Counted from the stretch's first letter, positions 25,053-34,585 are shown. The stretch: DNA of 64,000 nt from Flavilitoribacter nigricans DSM 23189 = NBRC 102662 (GCF_002646595.1 NZ_PDUD01000033.1:1-64000); one strand, 5' to 3'. The notes: generated by a model from the sequence alone, not told the origin. Program-made: numbers and translations.

Positions 25053-26687
25053 TCATCCGATCAGCCAACCGAACAGCACCTGCACCAGGATGAGCTTCAC
25101 GATCATGGAAACCGGAAAGATCATGGTAAAACCCGCATTGGGTAGTTTGTTACCCGCCAGGGTTGTAGAGTACTCCAGCACGGCCGGTTGATTGGACAAC
25201 ATGCCCGAAAGGAGTGAATAGGGGATTTTTAAGAATTTGTAACCCACGAACAGACCGGCAATAGCGGTGAAAAAGCTGATTACCCAACCGGCACCAAAAA
25301 GGAAAAGTCCGTCACCCTGCAGCAGGGTATTCAAAAAGGTATGGCCCGAGCGAATGCCGATACCGGCCAGCAGCAGAATGAGCCCCATCTGGCGCAGGGT
25401 GAGGTTGGCGCTGTAGGGCAGTGTCCAGACGACCGGGCCGCTGCGACGCAGGGCGCCCAGCAACAAACCGACGATCAGCGGGCCTCCGGCAAAGCCCAGC
25501 TTGAAGGAAAAATCGCCGGGCAGTTGGAAACTGATCATGCCGAGCAACAGCCCGAGGGCCATGCCCGAGCCGAAGGACAAGAGATCGATCTGGCTGAGGT
25601 CATCGTAAGAATTACCGAAGATCTCGGCGATTGCCGGCAGATCCTTCCGGCGGGCCACCACGAGGACCTGATCTCCCAGTTCCAGAATAGTATCGCCGTT
25701 GGCCAGCAGGTCCATGTCGCCCCGTTTTACCCGGGTGATGATGGCCGAGTATTTCTCAGCGAGGTTCAGCGAAGCGATCTTCTGGCCGGCAACGACCGGA
25801 TTCGATACGAATAAGCGTTGGGCATCAAAAACCGTTCGGTCAAACGACAATTCGGTCTCCAGCTTTTCGCCGATCAATGCGGTGGCTTCTTTCACCGTTT
25901 CTTCGTTTCCCACCAGCACCATCTGGTCGTTGATCTGCAGGGTGGTATCCATATTGGGCAGGAAGGAGGATTCGCCCCGCTTCATCCGGCCGAACACCAG
26001 ATTGCTGGAAAAATGCTGAAACAGATCCCGGATCGTGTGCATGGTGAGTTTGGGGTTCGTTACCTCTACCGACCAGCGGGTAAGGTTCTCATTGACGGGA
26101 TACAGGCTTTGTAAACGCCATTCTTCCTTTCTGAAATCCACTTTCAGCCAGCGCCGCATCAGCCCGATGGCCATCATGCCGCCGAGTACCCCCATTGGAT
26201 AGGTAATGGAATAGCCGACTACAGCATTATCCGTAAAAGCATCCCGGTCCACTACATTGGGCGATTTGTTGATGAGGTCCAGCAGACCGGCGAGTGCCGG
26301 CGTATTGGTATTGGTACCCGAAAGCATCCCGGAGGAGGTGGCGGCATCCAGATTCCAGAGAAAATGGAAACCCGCCGTGATCAGGCCCGAAAAGCTGATC
26401 ACACCGAGAATGAAAAGCGAATTGGTGAGGCCGTGTTTTTTAAAAGTATGGAAAAAGCCGGATCCGCTGCTGATCCCGATCGTGTACACAAACATCGACA
26501 GGCCCAGCACAATGATGATCTGGGGTACGGATAACTCAGGATCCAGGGCTCCGAAGCCCAGGCCGACGAACAGCACCGCCGCCGAACCCAGCTTGGCACC
26601 ACCTATGGAGATCTTACCGACCAGGTAACCAATGGCTGAGACGACGAACAGGAGCAACAGTGGACTTTCTTTAAAGGCTTCAATCAT
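25053..26687 (-). CDS. AspT/YidE-type transporter with two TrkA-C domains
   Basis: 544 residues from the ATG at 26687, which sits 21 bases after a TAACTTTG box; a start at 26711 would overlap that box. Two blocks of about five membrane segments each (1-190 and 370-544) carry the duplicated antiporter repeat; between them are two RCK_C/TrkA-C regulatory domains (about 205-285 and 290-370). This layout is that of the aspartate:alanine exchanger family (AspT, YidE, YbjL). The substrate cannot be told. It is convergent with the YwqG gene and divergent from the inositol monophosphatase gene. Confidence 0.88.
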   Translation of the reverse strand: MIEAFKESPLLLLFVVSAIGYLVGKISIGGAKLGSAAVLFVGLGFGALDPELSVPQIIIVLGLSMFVYTIGISSGSGFFHTFKKHGLTNSLFILGVISFSGLITAGFHFLWNLDAATSSGMLSGTNTNTPALAGLLDLINKSPNVVDRDAFTDNAVVGYSITYPMGVLGGMMAIGLMRRWLKVDFRKEEWRLQSLYPVNENLTRWSVEVTNPKLTMHTIRDLFQHFSSNLVFGRMKRGESSFLPNMDTTLQINDQMVLVGNEETVKEATALIGEKLETELSFDRTVFDAQRLFVSNPVVAGQKIASLNLAEKYSAIITRVKRGDMDLLANGDTILELGDQVLVVARRKDLPAIAEIFGNSYDDLSQIDLLSFGSGMALGLLLGMISFQLPGDFSFKLGFAGGPLIVGLLLGALRRSGPVVWTLPYSANLTLRQMGLILLLAGIGIRSGHTFLNTLLQGDGLFLFGAGWVISFFTAIAGLFVGYKFLKIPYSLLSGMLSNQPAVLEYSTTLAGNKLPNAGFTMIFPVSMIVKLILVQVLFGWLIG

Positions 26688-26708
26688 AAGCTGGTGTTCT
26701 AATGGGTG

Positions 26709-26716
26709 CAAAGTTA
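26709..26716 (-). promoter_or_regulatory. Candidate -7 box of the transporter gene
   Basis: Minus-strand TAACTTTG, an exact TAnnTTTG match, 21 bases before the ATG at 26687. No TTG at the -33 distance. It decides against the longer ORF starting at 26711. Confidence 0.4.
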
Positions 26717-26875
26717 AAAGGAATCGGATAGGGGATTGCTACCGCGGCCCATAAATTGACTAACTTTACCCTCCCATAATGAACCCTGTAAGCGGATTGC
26801 CGGTCCTTCGGTCGAACAAATGATCAAATTGTGCCGGATTCGGGATTTACTGCTTACGACTAACGACAGATCTAC

Positions 26876-27670
26876 ATGTCTTCAACTTACGCCCGGCTGT
26901 GCCGGGAAGCACAACGCATCGTTATCCACACGAGTGAATTTATCCAGGGAGAACTCGGCAAGGTGAAAAACAAACAGATTGAAACCAAAAGCCTGAACAG
27001 CCTGGTCAGTTACGTGGATAAAGAAGCCGAGGAGCAATTGGTCACCGGCCTCAGCGAGCTGCTACCCGGTTCCGTCTTTATCACCGAAGAGGATACCATC
27101 GACAATCAGGATGGCGAATGGCAATGGATCATCGATCCGCTGGACGGAACGACCAATTTCCTGTATCAGATCCCGATATTCTGCATCAGCGTGGCGCTTC
27201 GCTACCAGGACGAACTCGTTCTGGGGGTAGTCTATGAGATCAACCGTAAAGAGTGCTTCTACGGCTGGAAAGGGGGTGGTGTTTTTCTCAATCAGATCCA
27301 GGTGAAAGTGCGTAAGAACGACGATCTGGCCGATTCACTGCTGGCTACCGGATTTCCCTATTACGATTACGAACGGACCGATGCGTACCTGCAGTGTCTG
27401 AAATATTTCATGCAAAATACCCGGGGCATCCGCCGGATGGGCGCCGCTGCCGTCGACCTGGCCTACGTAGCCGCCGGAAGATTCGACGGATTTTTTGAAT
27501 ACAGTCTGCAACCCTGGGACGTAGCTGCCGGAGCATTCCTGATCCAGGAAGCCGGAGGCGTGATCACGGATTTTAAGGGGGGAGATAACTTCCTGTTCGG
27601 CAACGAAACGATCGCCGCCAGTCCGAAGGTCCACGCCGCCATGTTATCGGTGATCGATAAGGCATTCTAG
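26876..27670 (+). CDS. Inositol monophosphatase family protein
   Basis: 264 residues of the magnesium-dependent lithium-sensitive phosphatase fold. Metal ligands are visible in ITEEDT (about 69-73), IIDPLDGTTNF (about 86-96) and WDVAAGAFLIQEAGG (about 213-227). The bacterial substrate may be inositol phosphate, histidinol phosphate or another sugar phosphate; the sequence alone does not decide. It lies 10 bases before the transglutaminase-like gene, so the two are likely co-transcribed. Confidence 0.93.
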   Translation: MSSTYARLCREAQRIVIHTSEFIQGELGKVKNKQIETKSLNSLVSYVDKEAEEQLVTGLSELLPGSVFITEEDTIDNQDGEWQWIIDPLDGTTNFLYQIPIFCISVALRYQDELVLGVVYEINRKECFYGWKGGGVFLNQIQVKVRKNDDLADSLLATGFPYYDYERTDAYLQCLKYFMQNTRGIRRMGAAAVDLAYVAAGRFDGFFEYSLQPWDVAAGAFLIQEAGGVITDFKGGDNFLFGNETIAASPKVHAAMLSVIDKAF

Positions 27671-27680
27671 ATCCGCAGCT

Positions 27681-28226
27681 ATGCGTCGAAAAACTCTCTG
27701 GAAGGGCCTGCTGATCAGTTTACTCCTGCTGGTACTTTTTCGTGGCGTATTGTATCGGGCCTTTATTCAGTACCAGATCGTGGGAACGCGGGAATTTTCG
27801 GAGATCACAGATGAAGCGCTCGCAAAAGATATCCGTCGCCGAACCGCCGGAAAAGAGCTGAACACGAAAGAGATCCTGGAAGTCAGCCGTCGTCTGACCG
27901 ATCGGAGTCTGACCTTTACCACCGGAGAAAGCAGCAACGAAACGAATGCAGTATACCGGGCCGGAGCCGCTAACTGTATCGGGTACGCGGCCCTGTACGC
28001 CGCAACGGTAAGCTTTATCGCCGAAGACCAGGGCGTGCCCTTACTGGCGCGTCAGGTAGTGGGGAAACTGGAATTGCTGGGCTGGGATCTGCACGCTGTT
28101 TTTGGCAACCATCCTTTCTTCCGGGATCACGATTTTGTGGAGATCCGGGGCGCGCAAAGCGACGAGTACTACTACGTTGATCCAACGGTTAGCGATTACC
28201 TGGGCATCCGATTTGTCCGGCATTGA
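27681..28226 (+). CDS. Membrane-anchored transglutaminase-like protein
   Basis: 181 residues: an N-terminal membrane anchor (about 7-30), a helical linker, then a compact domain. A possible Cys-His-Asp triad is in the right order: Cys in ANCIGYAALY (about 99), His in FRDHDFVEIRG (about 150), Asp in YYYVDPTVSDYLG (about 168). This spacing is that of transglutaminase-like cysteine peptidases. Not recognised beyond that; function unknown. Probably faces the periplasm and is co-transcribed with the phosphatase gene. Confidence 0.6.
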   Translation: MRRKTLWKGLLISLLLLVLFRGVLYRAFIQYQIVGTREFSEITDEALAKDIRRRTAGKELNTKEILEVSRRLTDRSLTFTTGESSNETNAVYRAGAANCIGYAALYAATVSFIAEDQGVPLLARQVVGKLELLGWDLHAVFGNHPFFRDHDFVEIRGAQSDEYYYVDPTVSDYLGIRFVRH

Positions 28227-28323
28227 TTGATCAATGTAAAATCAATGAACTTCCGCTACATTTTGAGATAGTAGAGATCATAGCAAAACCCGAAATATTT
28301 TATTGTAACCCAAACAGATCGTC

Positions 28324-28866
28324 ATGAGCGCAGCGAACACCGTTTGTATCTACTGCGGAGCCCACAGCGGCAATTCCGAAGCTATCGTCACCCAGGCTAG
28401 AGAACTCGCTGCCTTGCTGGCCAATCGAGGATTCGACCTCGTTTACGGCGGTGGCAACAGTGGGCTGATGGGGATCGTTGCCAACGAATTTTTACAGGCA
28501 GATCGCAAAGTGGTCGGCATTCGCCCTCAGAAGCTGATCAGGGATGAGTTTGCCCACCCGGGGATTACCGAACTGATCGTGGTGCAGGATATGCACGAGC
28601 GAAAATTGAAGATGATCGATGCGGCCGACATTCATATTGCGTTGCCCGGAGGAGCCGGCACGCTCGATGAGCTTATCGAAGTATTCACACAAACGAAGAT
28701 CGGTTTTGTCCGGAAAACCTGCGCGATCCTCAACACGGATCACTACTACGACGAGTTGTTAGCTTTTTTTGATAAGATGGTACGCTTTGCGTTTTTGCGC
28801 CCCGAAGACCGCAATTTGCTGGTGGTGGAAAATTCACCGGCCGATCTGGTCAGCCGCTTAGGTTGA
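28324..28866 (+). CDS. LOG family protein (TIGR00730)
   Basis: 180 residues, Rossmann fold. The hallmark PGGAGTLDELIEVFTQTKIG is present at about 103-122, together with VYGGGNSGLMG (about 40-50). Characterised members cleave the N-glycosidic bond of cytokinin riboside 5'-monophosphate or AMP-like nucleotides (phosphoribohydrolase). In bacteria without cytokinin roles they are thought to act in nucleotide salvage. It starts 97 bases after the transglutaminase-like gene. Confidence 0.92.
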   Translation: MSAANTVCIYCGAHSGNSEAIVTQARELAALLANRGFDLVYGGGNSGLMGIVANEFLQADRKVVGIRPQKLIRDEFAHPGITELIVVQDMHERKLKMIDAADIHIALPGGAGTLDELIEVFTQTKIGFVRKTCAILNTDHYYDELLAFFDKMVRFAFLRPEDRNLLVVENSPADLVSRLG

Positions 28867-29003
28867 TGGTAGGTTTTGACTGATTACCTAGTGAGGAACA
28901 TTAATAATTTAAGACCAGAAATGACAGAATTTCACCGCAACCTGTCCCGCCACAGGGCAACTGCGCAGCGGTCGGGAAGTCGCCGAAATGCTAAGCTTGT
29001 TAA

Positions 29004-29026
29004 TGAATTTGCCGTCGGCAAATTCA
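29004..29026. repeat. Palindrome with AATTTGC arms
   Basis: TGAATTTGCC, loop GTC, GGCAAATTCA: a perfect 10-bp stem. It is similar in core to the palindrome 43 bases downstream. Confidence 0.6.
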
Positions 29027-29068
29027 CTAACCTTTGCGTTCTTAACCGTTAATGTCGCAAAAGATCGA

Positions 29069-29090
29069 AAAATTTGCTGATGCAAATTTT
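29069..29090. repeat. Second palindrome with AATTTGC arms
   Basis: AAAATTTGC, loop TGAT, GCAAATTTT: a perfect 9-bp stem, sharing the AATTTGC...GCAAATT core with 29004-29026. Possibly a pair of binding sites or 3'-end hairpins. Confidence 0.55.
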
Positions 29091-29112
29091 CTCGAAAGAA
29101 GTCATTGTAAAA

Positions 29113-29145
29113 CTTCGCGGCTTCGCGGCTTCGCGGCCTTCGCGG
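29113..29145. repeat. Octamer array, CTTCGCGG
   Basis: CTTCGCGG three times in tandem without change (29113-29136), then CCTTCGCGG. The units are much less diverged than in the other arrays of the window, so this one may be younger. It lies in a gap between convergent genes, about 120 bases from the end of the dioxygenase gene, and is not joined to a stop codon. Confidence 0.85.
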
Positions 29146-29264
29146 TGAAGACAAGCTTTATTAATTTTCAATGTTCGATACTACCTAATCAGTCAGGTCT
29201 AAAAGAGAGAGGAGTCCGCATAAGTTACGCCATTGGCCATATACCTCATCCCATTTCCCAGCCG

Positions 29265-30215
29265 CTAGTTCCGAATATATTTCAGCAAATTGGCTTCAAT
29301 ACGGTCCCGGTTGGGTTCCTGCCAGGCCGGCAATTTGAGTGCGGTACCCAGTTCTTCCCGGGATTCATCCACCATAAAACCCGGACCTTCGGTCGCCACT
29401 TCGAAAAGTACACCGCCGGGGATCCGGAAATAGATCGACTGAAAATATTTACGATCCATCACCCGGGTGACCTTCAGCCCAAATTCCTTTTCCATTTTTT
29501 CTTTGATCTTCATGGAATCCTCCAACTGCGCGACCCGATGGGCAACATGGTGAACCGTACCGATACCATTGATACCCGGTTCTGCGGCGGGGGCCGCCCG
29601 TACGATCAGTGAATTGCCCGGGCCACCGGTTCCGGATTCCAGCAGGGTCAGTTCGCCGTCGGTTTGGACCGTCCGGTAACCAAAGATTTCCAGAAAGCGG
29701 ATCGTTGTCGGCGCATCCTGGATCAAAAGCGTGACATTGTGCATGCCGCGAATAGCTTGCGCTTTGCTCACTTCCCGGTAGGCCCAGAGTGGTTCACGGT
29801 CATCAGCTCCGGCTTCCATCAGGTCGAGTCTCAGTCCGGAAGGATCTTCGAACTCAAGTACGGGCTGACCGAAGCGTTGGGTTTCGGTGGCCGTCACCCC
29901 GTGGTCCTGTAGCCGCTTTTTCCAAAAGCTGAGGGTGCCTTCCGGGATGGAAAAGGAAGTCTGGTAAACCTGCCCGCTGCCGATAGTTCCCTGCCGGACC
30001 CCCTGCCCCTTGTAGGGGAAAGTGGTGAAAATGGTGGAAGGCGAACCGATCTCATTGCCGTAATAGAAATGGTAGACCTTTTCATTATCGAAGTTAACGG
30101 TCTCTTTCACCAGGCGGAGACCGAGCGTCTTGGTATAAAAATCGTAATCTTCCTGGGCATCATTCACCGTGGCGGTAACGTGGTGGATGCCTTTGATCAG
30201 TCCTTTAATGTCCAT
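29265..30215 (-). CDS. Ring-cleaving dioxygenase / glyoxalase family (MhqO-like)
   Basis: 316 residues from the ATG at 30215. Two vicinal-oxygen-chelate modules: residues about 3-150 (KGIHHVTATVNDAQEDYDFYTKTLG, LEFEDPSGLRLDLM) and about 152-285 (GMHNVTLLIQDAPTTIRFLE, HHVAHRV, FEVATEGPGF). Metal ligands His and Glu appear as IHHVT, VHHVAHR and GGVLFEVATEGPGF. Close relatives (MhqO/MhqE, LinE) are thought to open quinol or catechol rings and to help against quinones. It stands alone, and its real substrate is unknown. Confidence 0.88.
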   Translation of the reverse strand: MDIKGLIKGIHHVTATVNDAQEDYDFYTKTLGLRLVKETVNFDNEKVYHFYYGNEIGSPSTIFTTFPYKGQGVRQGTIGSGQVYQTSFSIPEGTLSFWKKRLQDHGVTATETQRFGQPVLEFEDPSGLRLDLMEAGADDREPLWAYREVSKAQAIRGMHNVTLLIQDAPTTIRFLEIFGYRTVQTDGELTLLESGTGGPGNSLIVRAAPAAEPGINGIGTVHHVAHRVAQLEDSMKIKEKMEKEFGLKVTRVMDRKYFQSIYFRIPGGVLFEVATEGPGFMVDESREELGTALKLPAWQEPNRDRIEANLLKYIRN

Positions 30216-30471
30216 GTTCAAGATTTTGGTTACGGCTTGCAATGGATCCGGACACCGGAACCATCTCTTAATAAAACCGGTCGGGAATCATCCGGTTTAA
30301 ATTTTCTAGCCATCACCGGTGATGCCCGATCTCTGAATAACAAAATGGATACCCTCTTGTTTATATTGTGAACATTTGTGCGTTATTTGAACAAGGTTTT
30401 CGCATATTTATGCTACCGGCGATACTGTGATGTCGGTAGGATCCGAGATGATCTCAAAAATTTATAGGACT

Positions 30472-31821
30472 ATGAAAGACGTTCCCGTAATTTCCATTGA
30501 AGCGGCAGTTGCCAAAGTTAAAGACGGCGATACCCTGCTTTGCGGTGGGTTCGGTATGACCGGAAATCCGGTACACCTGCTGAACGCGCTGGCGGAAACA
30601 GATAAAAAAGAACTCACTTACGTCGGAAATAATGTGGGCGAACCGAGCCTGGGCGGTGGTCGTCTGCTGCTGAACGGTCAGATCAAAAAGATGATCGGCT
30701 CGTACTTTACCAGTAATCCGGATGCGGTAAAGGCGGCCCAAAGCGGGCAGGTGGCTTACGAATTGTTACCCCAGGGGAGCCTGAGTGAGGCCATACGGGC
30801 CGGCGGAATGGGGATCGGAGGTTTTTATACGCCGACGGCGGTGGGTACCGTATTGGCCGATGACCGCGAAGTCCGGCGACTGAATGGGGTGGATCAGGTC
30901 TTTGTACCGGCCATTCGGGGGAATGTGGCATTTATCCGGGCCTGGAAAGCGGACACGGCCGGCAATCTCACCTACCGCCTGACCGAACAGAATTTCAACA
31001 CGGCCATGGCTATGGCGGCCGATCTGGTGATTGCCGAAGTGGAGGAGATCGTTCCGGCGGGGGAGCTGGACCCTAATCACATCCACACCCAGGCCTGTTT
31101 TGTGGATTTCCTGGTGGAAGCCAAACTGAAAGAAGAGGATCTCGGATCATCCGCATCGGTAAAAAGCAGTCTGAAAAAGGTAAGCGATACACGGATGAAT
31201 ATCGCCCGGCGGGCTTTCCGGGAACTGGAGCATGGCAATGTAGTGAACCTGGGCATCGGCATTCCTACGCTCATAGCCGACCTGATCAAACCGGAGGACG
31301 GCATCATCATGCATACGGAAAATGGTATGCTCGGGGTTGGTCCGGAACCGGAAGACGGCAGCGGGGCTATGAAAAACCCGGTAAATGCCGGAAAGATCCC
31401 GGTGACGGCCCTGGACGGGGCCAGTTATTTCGACTCGACGACCTCCTTCGGGATGATCCGCGGCCGGCACGTCGATGTGGCGATCATGGGCGGTCTGCAG
31501 GTTGACAGCCGGGGCAATCTGGCCAACTGGGCGGTACCGGGCAAACCCCTGCTCGGGGTAGGGGGCGCGATGGATCTGGCATCCGGTGCCCGAAAACTGA
31601 TCATCACGATGCGCCATCTCAACCGGGACGGCTCGGCCAAGATCGTGGAAGAATGCGATCTGCCGCTGACCGCCCTGCAGGCGGTGGATGTGGTGATCAC
31701 CGATCTGGCGGTCTTTGTTTTTGAGGACGGGGCACTGGTCCTGCGGGAACTGATGCCGGGGGCGACTTTGGAGCAGGTCAGGGCCGGTACAACGGCTACT
31801 TTTCGGGAGGACCTGGTGTAA
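30472..31821 (+). CDS. 3-oxoacid CoA-transferase, fused A and B subunits
   Basis: 449 residues from the ATG at 30472 ([28 protein letters not shown]); an ATG at 30427 is also in frame. The A-subunit half (about 1-220, GGFGMTGNP, with [16 protein letters not shown]) and the B-subunit half (about 235-449, [10 protein letters not shown], catalytic Glu in [10 protein letters not shown]) lie in one chain joined by a short charged linker, as in mitochondrial SCOT and unlike the separate ScoA/ScoB or AtoD/AtoA. It moves CoA between succinyl-CoA (or acetyl-CoA) and a 3-oxoacid in ketone body or fatty acid use. No thiolase is nearby. Confidence 0.92.
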   Translation: MKDVPVISIEAAVAKVKDGDTLLCGGFGMTGNPVHLLNALAETDKKELTYVGNNVGEPSLGGGRLLLNGQIKKMIGSYFTSNPDAVKAAQSGQVAYELLPQGSLSEAIRAGGMGIGGFYTPTAVGTVLADDREVRRLNGVDQVFVPAIRGNVAFIRAWKADTAGNLTYRLTEQNFNTAMAMAADLVIAEVEEIVPAGELDPNHIHTQACFVDFLVEAKLKEEDLGSSASVKSSLKKVSDTRMNIARRAFRELEHGNVVNLGIGIPTLIADLIKPEDGIIMHTENGMLGVGPEPEDGSGAMKNPVNAGKIPVTALDGASYFDSTTSFGMIRGRHVDVAIMGGLQVDSRGNLANWAVPGKPLLGVGGAMDLASGARKLIITMRHLNRDGSAKIVEECDLPLTALQAVDVVITDLAVFVFEDGALVLRELMPGATLEQVRAGTTATFREDLV

Positions 31822-32625
31822 AAATCGAGGATTTCTGAATTACGGTCGCTGTTAATGAGCGCTCTGCAGGGCATTGCACATTTGATCACCATTCTCCAGG
31901 GGAAATAAATGTCATTTTAACAATTAATTAAGTTTAAACTGGTGATTTGTCCAGGGCCTCAGCAGGGTTTTTGATAATTTTCTAAAAATCAAATATTTAA
32001 GATTAATAGTGTTTTTAGATATAATAAAATTTTACCGATATTTCTCATTGGGTAATAGACTTCTGGTTAATTAAACAGGAATTTTGGTTAGAATACTGTT
32101 AGAAAAGAATGATTTATAAGTGTATCTTGTACCCTTATTAATTCGATCGGTAGCCCCGGCAATTGTTATCTGGCCGGACTTCAGCAAGTAGTACAAAAAA
32201 AATTCCAACATACACCGACGAATTAGCAGGGGCTTCCTTCTCTGGAAGTTTCGACCATCCCCCATCCTTCACAAATGTGATCTTGATTATTCCGGACGGC
32301 CCCGTGTTGCCCGGAGGGATTGTTTATTGCTCTTTGGATAAGAGCGAATCGGCAAACTTATTCGTCAGGACCATGATCTTCCTGGATCTCCCGGCACCGA
32401 TAAGTTTGAACCCCTGCAAGTTTAAACTTCACCTTCAACAAGCGGACTAATCTTTCAAGCAAGGCATTAAAAAACGCAGCTTGCCGTAATGCTACTGTCA
32501 TTTCGGGCAGAAAGACTGACGTGAAACTGGTCTGATCCTGACGAGGCAAACCCCTGCAGGATACGACCACTTTATGTCGGCATAGCATTTGGCAACGGAT
32601 TGTTCACCCGTTTAATGCCATTATT
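31822..32625. other. Long AT-rich non-coding region
   Basis: 804 bases; about 31905-32140 is strikingly AT-rich, the rest is average. The small ORF at 32163-32450 has no recognisable domain and an unconvincing composition. No repeats, RNA or mobile element recognised. It may carry the promoter of the protease gene or a decayed gene. Confidence 0.5.
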
Positions 32626-33585
32626 ATGAAACCAAATTTTACTCCGCTTAAGTCTTTTGTTTTACTGCTTATGCTGATCCTGCCCGGGGCAATATCTTCC
32701 CAGGATATCGAATTTGCTGTGCTGCCTTTCAATCGCGTCGGTAATCTTATCTACGTGGAAGCGATTGTGGACGAACAGTCCGGCTATTTCCTGATCGATA
32801 CCGGTTACCGGGGCGTACTGCTGAACAAAACGTACTACGACGGTATGCCGACCGACCTGCATCTGCAGGGATCGAACGGCATCGGTGGGCGACTGGAATA
32901 CAAGAATGTCGACCTGCGTCTGGGACTGCTGAACGTAGAAAACATCGATGCAAATGTGGCCGACCTGAGTAAGCTGACCCAATCGATCGGTATTCCCCTG
33001 CACGGTATGATCGGGAGCACCTTTTTTCAGGATTTTGAACTCATGATCGATTACAGGAATAATAATGTGGTATTGATCAAACTGGATCGGAACGGGGAAA
33101 AGACCGTAGAGCTACCCACCATTGTTGCCCCGACGGATACGCTTTCTTTCCATTTTAAGGGACACCTACCGGTGATCTCCGTGCATATCGGGGGACGGGA
33201 ATTCCACCTCGGGATCGATACCGGCGCCGCTGCCAATCTTTTCCGGTCCGACAGTTGGTCCAAACTGGAGGAATTTGTCTGGGACGAAAGAGAACAATTC
33301 CTGCGTGGATTGGGAACAATGCGCCGGAAAACCAAATCCGGAATGCTCTCCGAAGTGCATTTCGAAGACATTCCTTTTCGTTCCATGCGGACCCTGTTCG
33401 GCAATATCGGCCACATCAACCGGGATCTGGCCGGACCTAATCTGGACGGCATTGTAGGTTACGAATTTTTGCACCAGTATACGATGGCTTTCAACTACCG
33501 GAAACAGGAATTGTACCTGTGGCGGGTTGAGCCGATTGAGGATGCCGCTGAGGTGGATTATACCGCTGACAATCGGGATAAGTAA
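32626..33585 (+). CDS. Exported protein with two retropepsin-like aspartic protease domains
   Basis: 319 residues with a signal peptide (about 1-25, cut near AISSQ). Two DTG motifs: D58 in YFLIDTGYRG and D198 in LGIDTGAAAN. Each is followed by a second hallmark (HGMIGSTFFQDF at about 126-137; LDGIVGYEFLHQY at about 263-275). A classical retropepsin gives one DTG per chain and dimerises; here two copies in one chain could form a pepsin-like two-lobed enzyme. Location periplasm or surface. Substrate unknown. Some family members are non-peptidase binding proteins, so activity is inferred. Confidence 0.8.
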   Translation: MKPNFTPLKSFVLLLMLILPGAISSQDIEFAVLPFNRVGNLIYVEAIVDEQSGYFLIDTGYRGVLLNKTYYDGMPTDLHLQGSNGIGGRLEYKNVDLRLGLLNVENIDANVADLSKLTQSIGIPLHGMIGSTFFQDFELMIDYRNNNVVLIKLDRNGEKTVELPTIVAPTDTLSFHFKGHLPVISVHIGGREFHLGIDTGAAANLFRSDSWSKLEEFVWDEREQFLRGLGTMRRKTKSGMLSEVHFEDIPFRSMRTLFGNIGHINRDLAGPNLDGIVGYEFLHQYTMAFNYRKQELYLWRVEPIEDAAEVDYTADNRDK

Positions 33586-33715
33586 TCCATTGAACGGGGT
33601 GTGAGTCGGATCGAACCGCGACCGACTCGTATTCCGGTATTTGCTACTGCGGTAGGGGCATTAGTACGGAAAGCGCATCCTTTGTATATTCGGGAAGGAT
33701 TTTCCAAAAGAAGGT

Positions 33716-34585
33716 ATGGGAAATAAGTCCACCGGTCCGGCCGCAGACGCTATACCTTCTTCCATCATAACGGCCCTCAGCATGCTCCTTACCAAAAGAC
33801 TGTTCAATCGGATCCGGCAGATCAACTGGAATATGATCCTGTTGGAATTATTCATCGTGTTTGTCGGGGTTTACCTGGCTTTTCTGCTCGGTAATTACCA
33901 GGAAAAAAAGCGGATCGCCTCGGAAGCCGAAAAGATCTACACCAGTCTGAAAGTTGAGCTGGAAGGCATCCGTTTCAATTTTCCCCAGCGGGCAGCTTAC
34001 CAGCGCAGTCGGAATGTAGAGTGGGATTCGCTCTGGGACCAGGGAGGTTATGCCCCGCTTTACCAATGGCGGTATATACAACCGCAGTACGATTTCACCA
34101 CTATTGAATACGCCCTGAAAGCCCAGGGAAGTACGATCGTCAACTTCGAACTCTACGAAAGCCTGACCGAACTCTACCAGGGCATTAAACGCCTGGAGCA
34201 CCAGGAACTGCTCCTGACCGATATCGGCATGGAATACCGGAACGTACCCGCCGATTCGAACATGCCGACGGATGAGCTGGCTATTCGCAATGCCGATAAC
34301 CGCCTGCTCTTCTATAAATTTATCGATCTGTCGAAACTGAGGGCGGAAGTACTGGGCGAACTGGTCACCCACGCCAACAACAGTCTGCAGATCATCGATA
34401 ACCGGCTGGGGAAGGACGATCGCCGGCGGATAGAAATGGACCTGATCCGTGAAAATCTGCCCCGATTGATAGCCGGACGCGACCTGCCGGAGGCCATGAT
34501 CAAAAAGCAGATCGAGCAACAGTTTCCCAGCCTGCGGGAACGGGATATCCGGCAACTGATGGAGGAATTACCGGGTGATAAATAG
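33716..34585 (+). CDS. Membrane-anchored protein of unknown function (DUF6090-like layout)
   Basis: 289 residues: a short cytoplasmic start, one membrane helix (about 40-60, MILLELFIVFVGVYLAFLLGNY) ending in a QEKKR stop, then a mainly helical, charged domain with several coiled-coil-like stretches. A single helix followed by LxxNYQEKK recalls the Bacteroidota DUF6090 family (helix then INNWNE), but I cannot confirm it. Small hairpins lie at its stop codon (34582-34596) and just after it (34605-34620). It precedes the TVP38-like gene; function unknown. Confidence 0.6.
   Translation: MGNKSTGPAADAIPSSIITALSMLLTKRLFNRIRQINWNMILLELFIVFVGVYLAFLLGNYQEKKRIASEAEKIYTSLKVELEGIRFNFPQRAAYQRSRNVEWDSLWDQGGYAPLYQWRYIQPQYDFTTIEYALKAQGSTIVNFELYESLTELYQGIKRLEHQELLLTDIGMEYRNVPADSNMPTDELAIRNADNRLLFYKFIDLSKLRAEVLGELVTHANNSLQIIDNRLGKDDRRRIEMDLIRENLPRLIAGRDLPEAMIKKQIEQQFPSLRERDIRQLMEELPGDK

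Larger units (their letters stand above)
28867..29264. other. Non-coding region between convergent genes
   Basis: 398 bases holding two related palindromes (29004-29026 and 29069-29090) and the CTTCGCGG array (29113-29145). ORFs crossing it on both strands have no recognisable protein and follow the repeat, so I call none. Confidence 0.6.

Noticed and set aside
32163-32450. 95-codon ORF in the gap before the protease gene
   Set aside because: No domain, no promoter or ribosome binding signal, composition unlike neighbouring genes.
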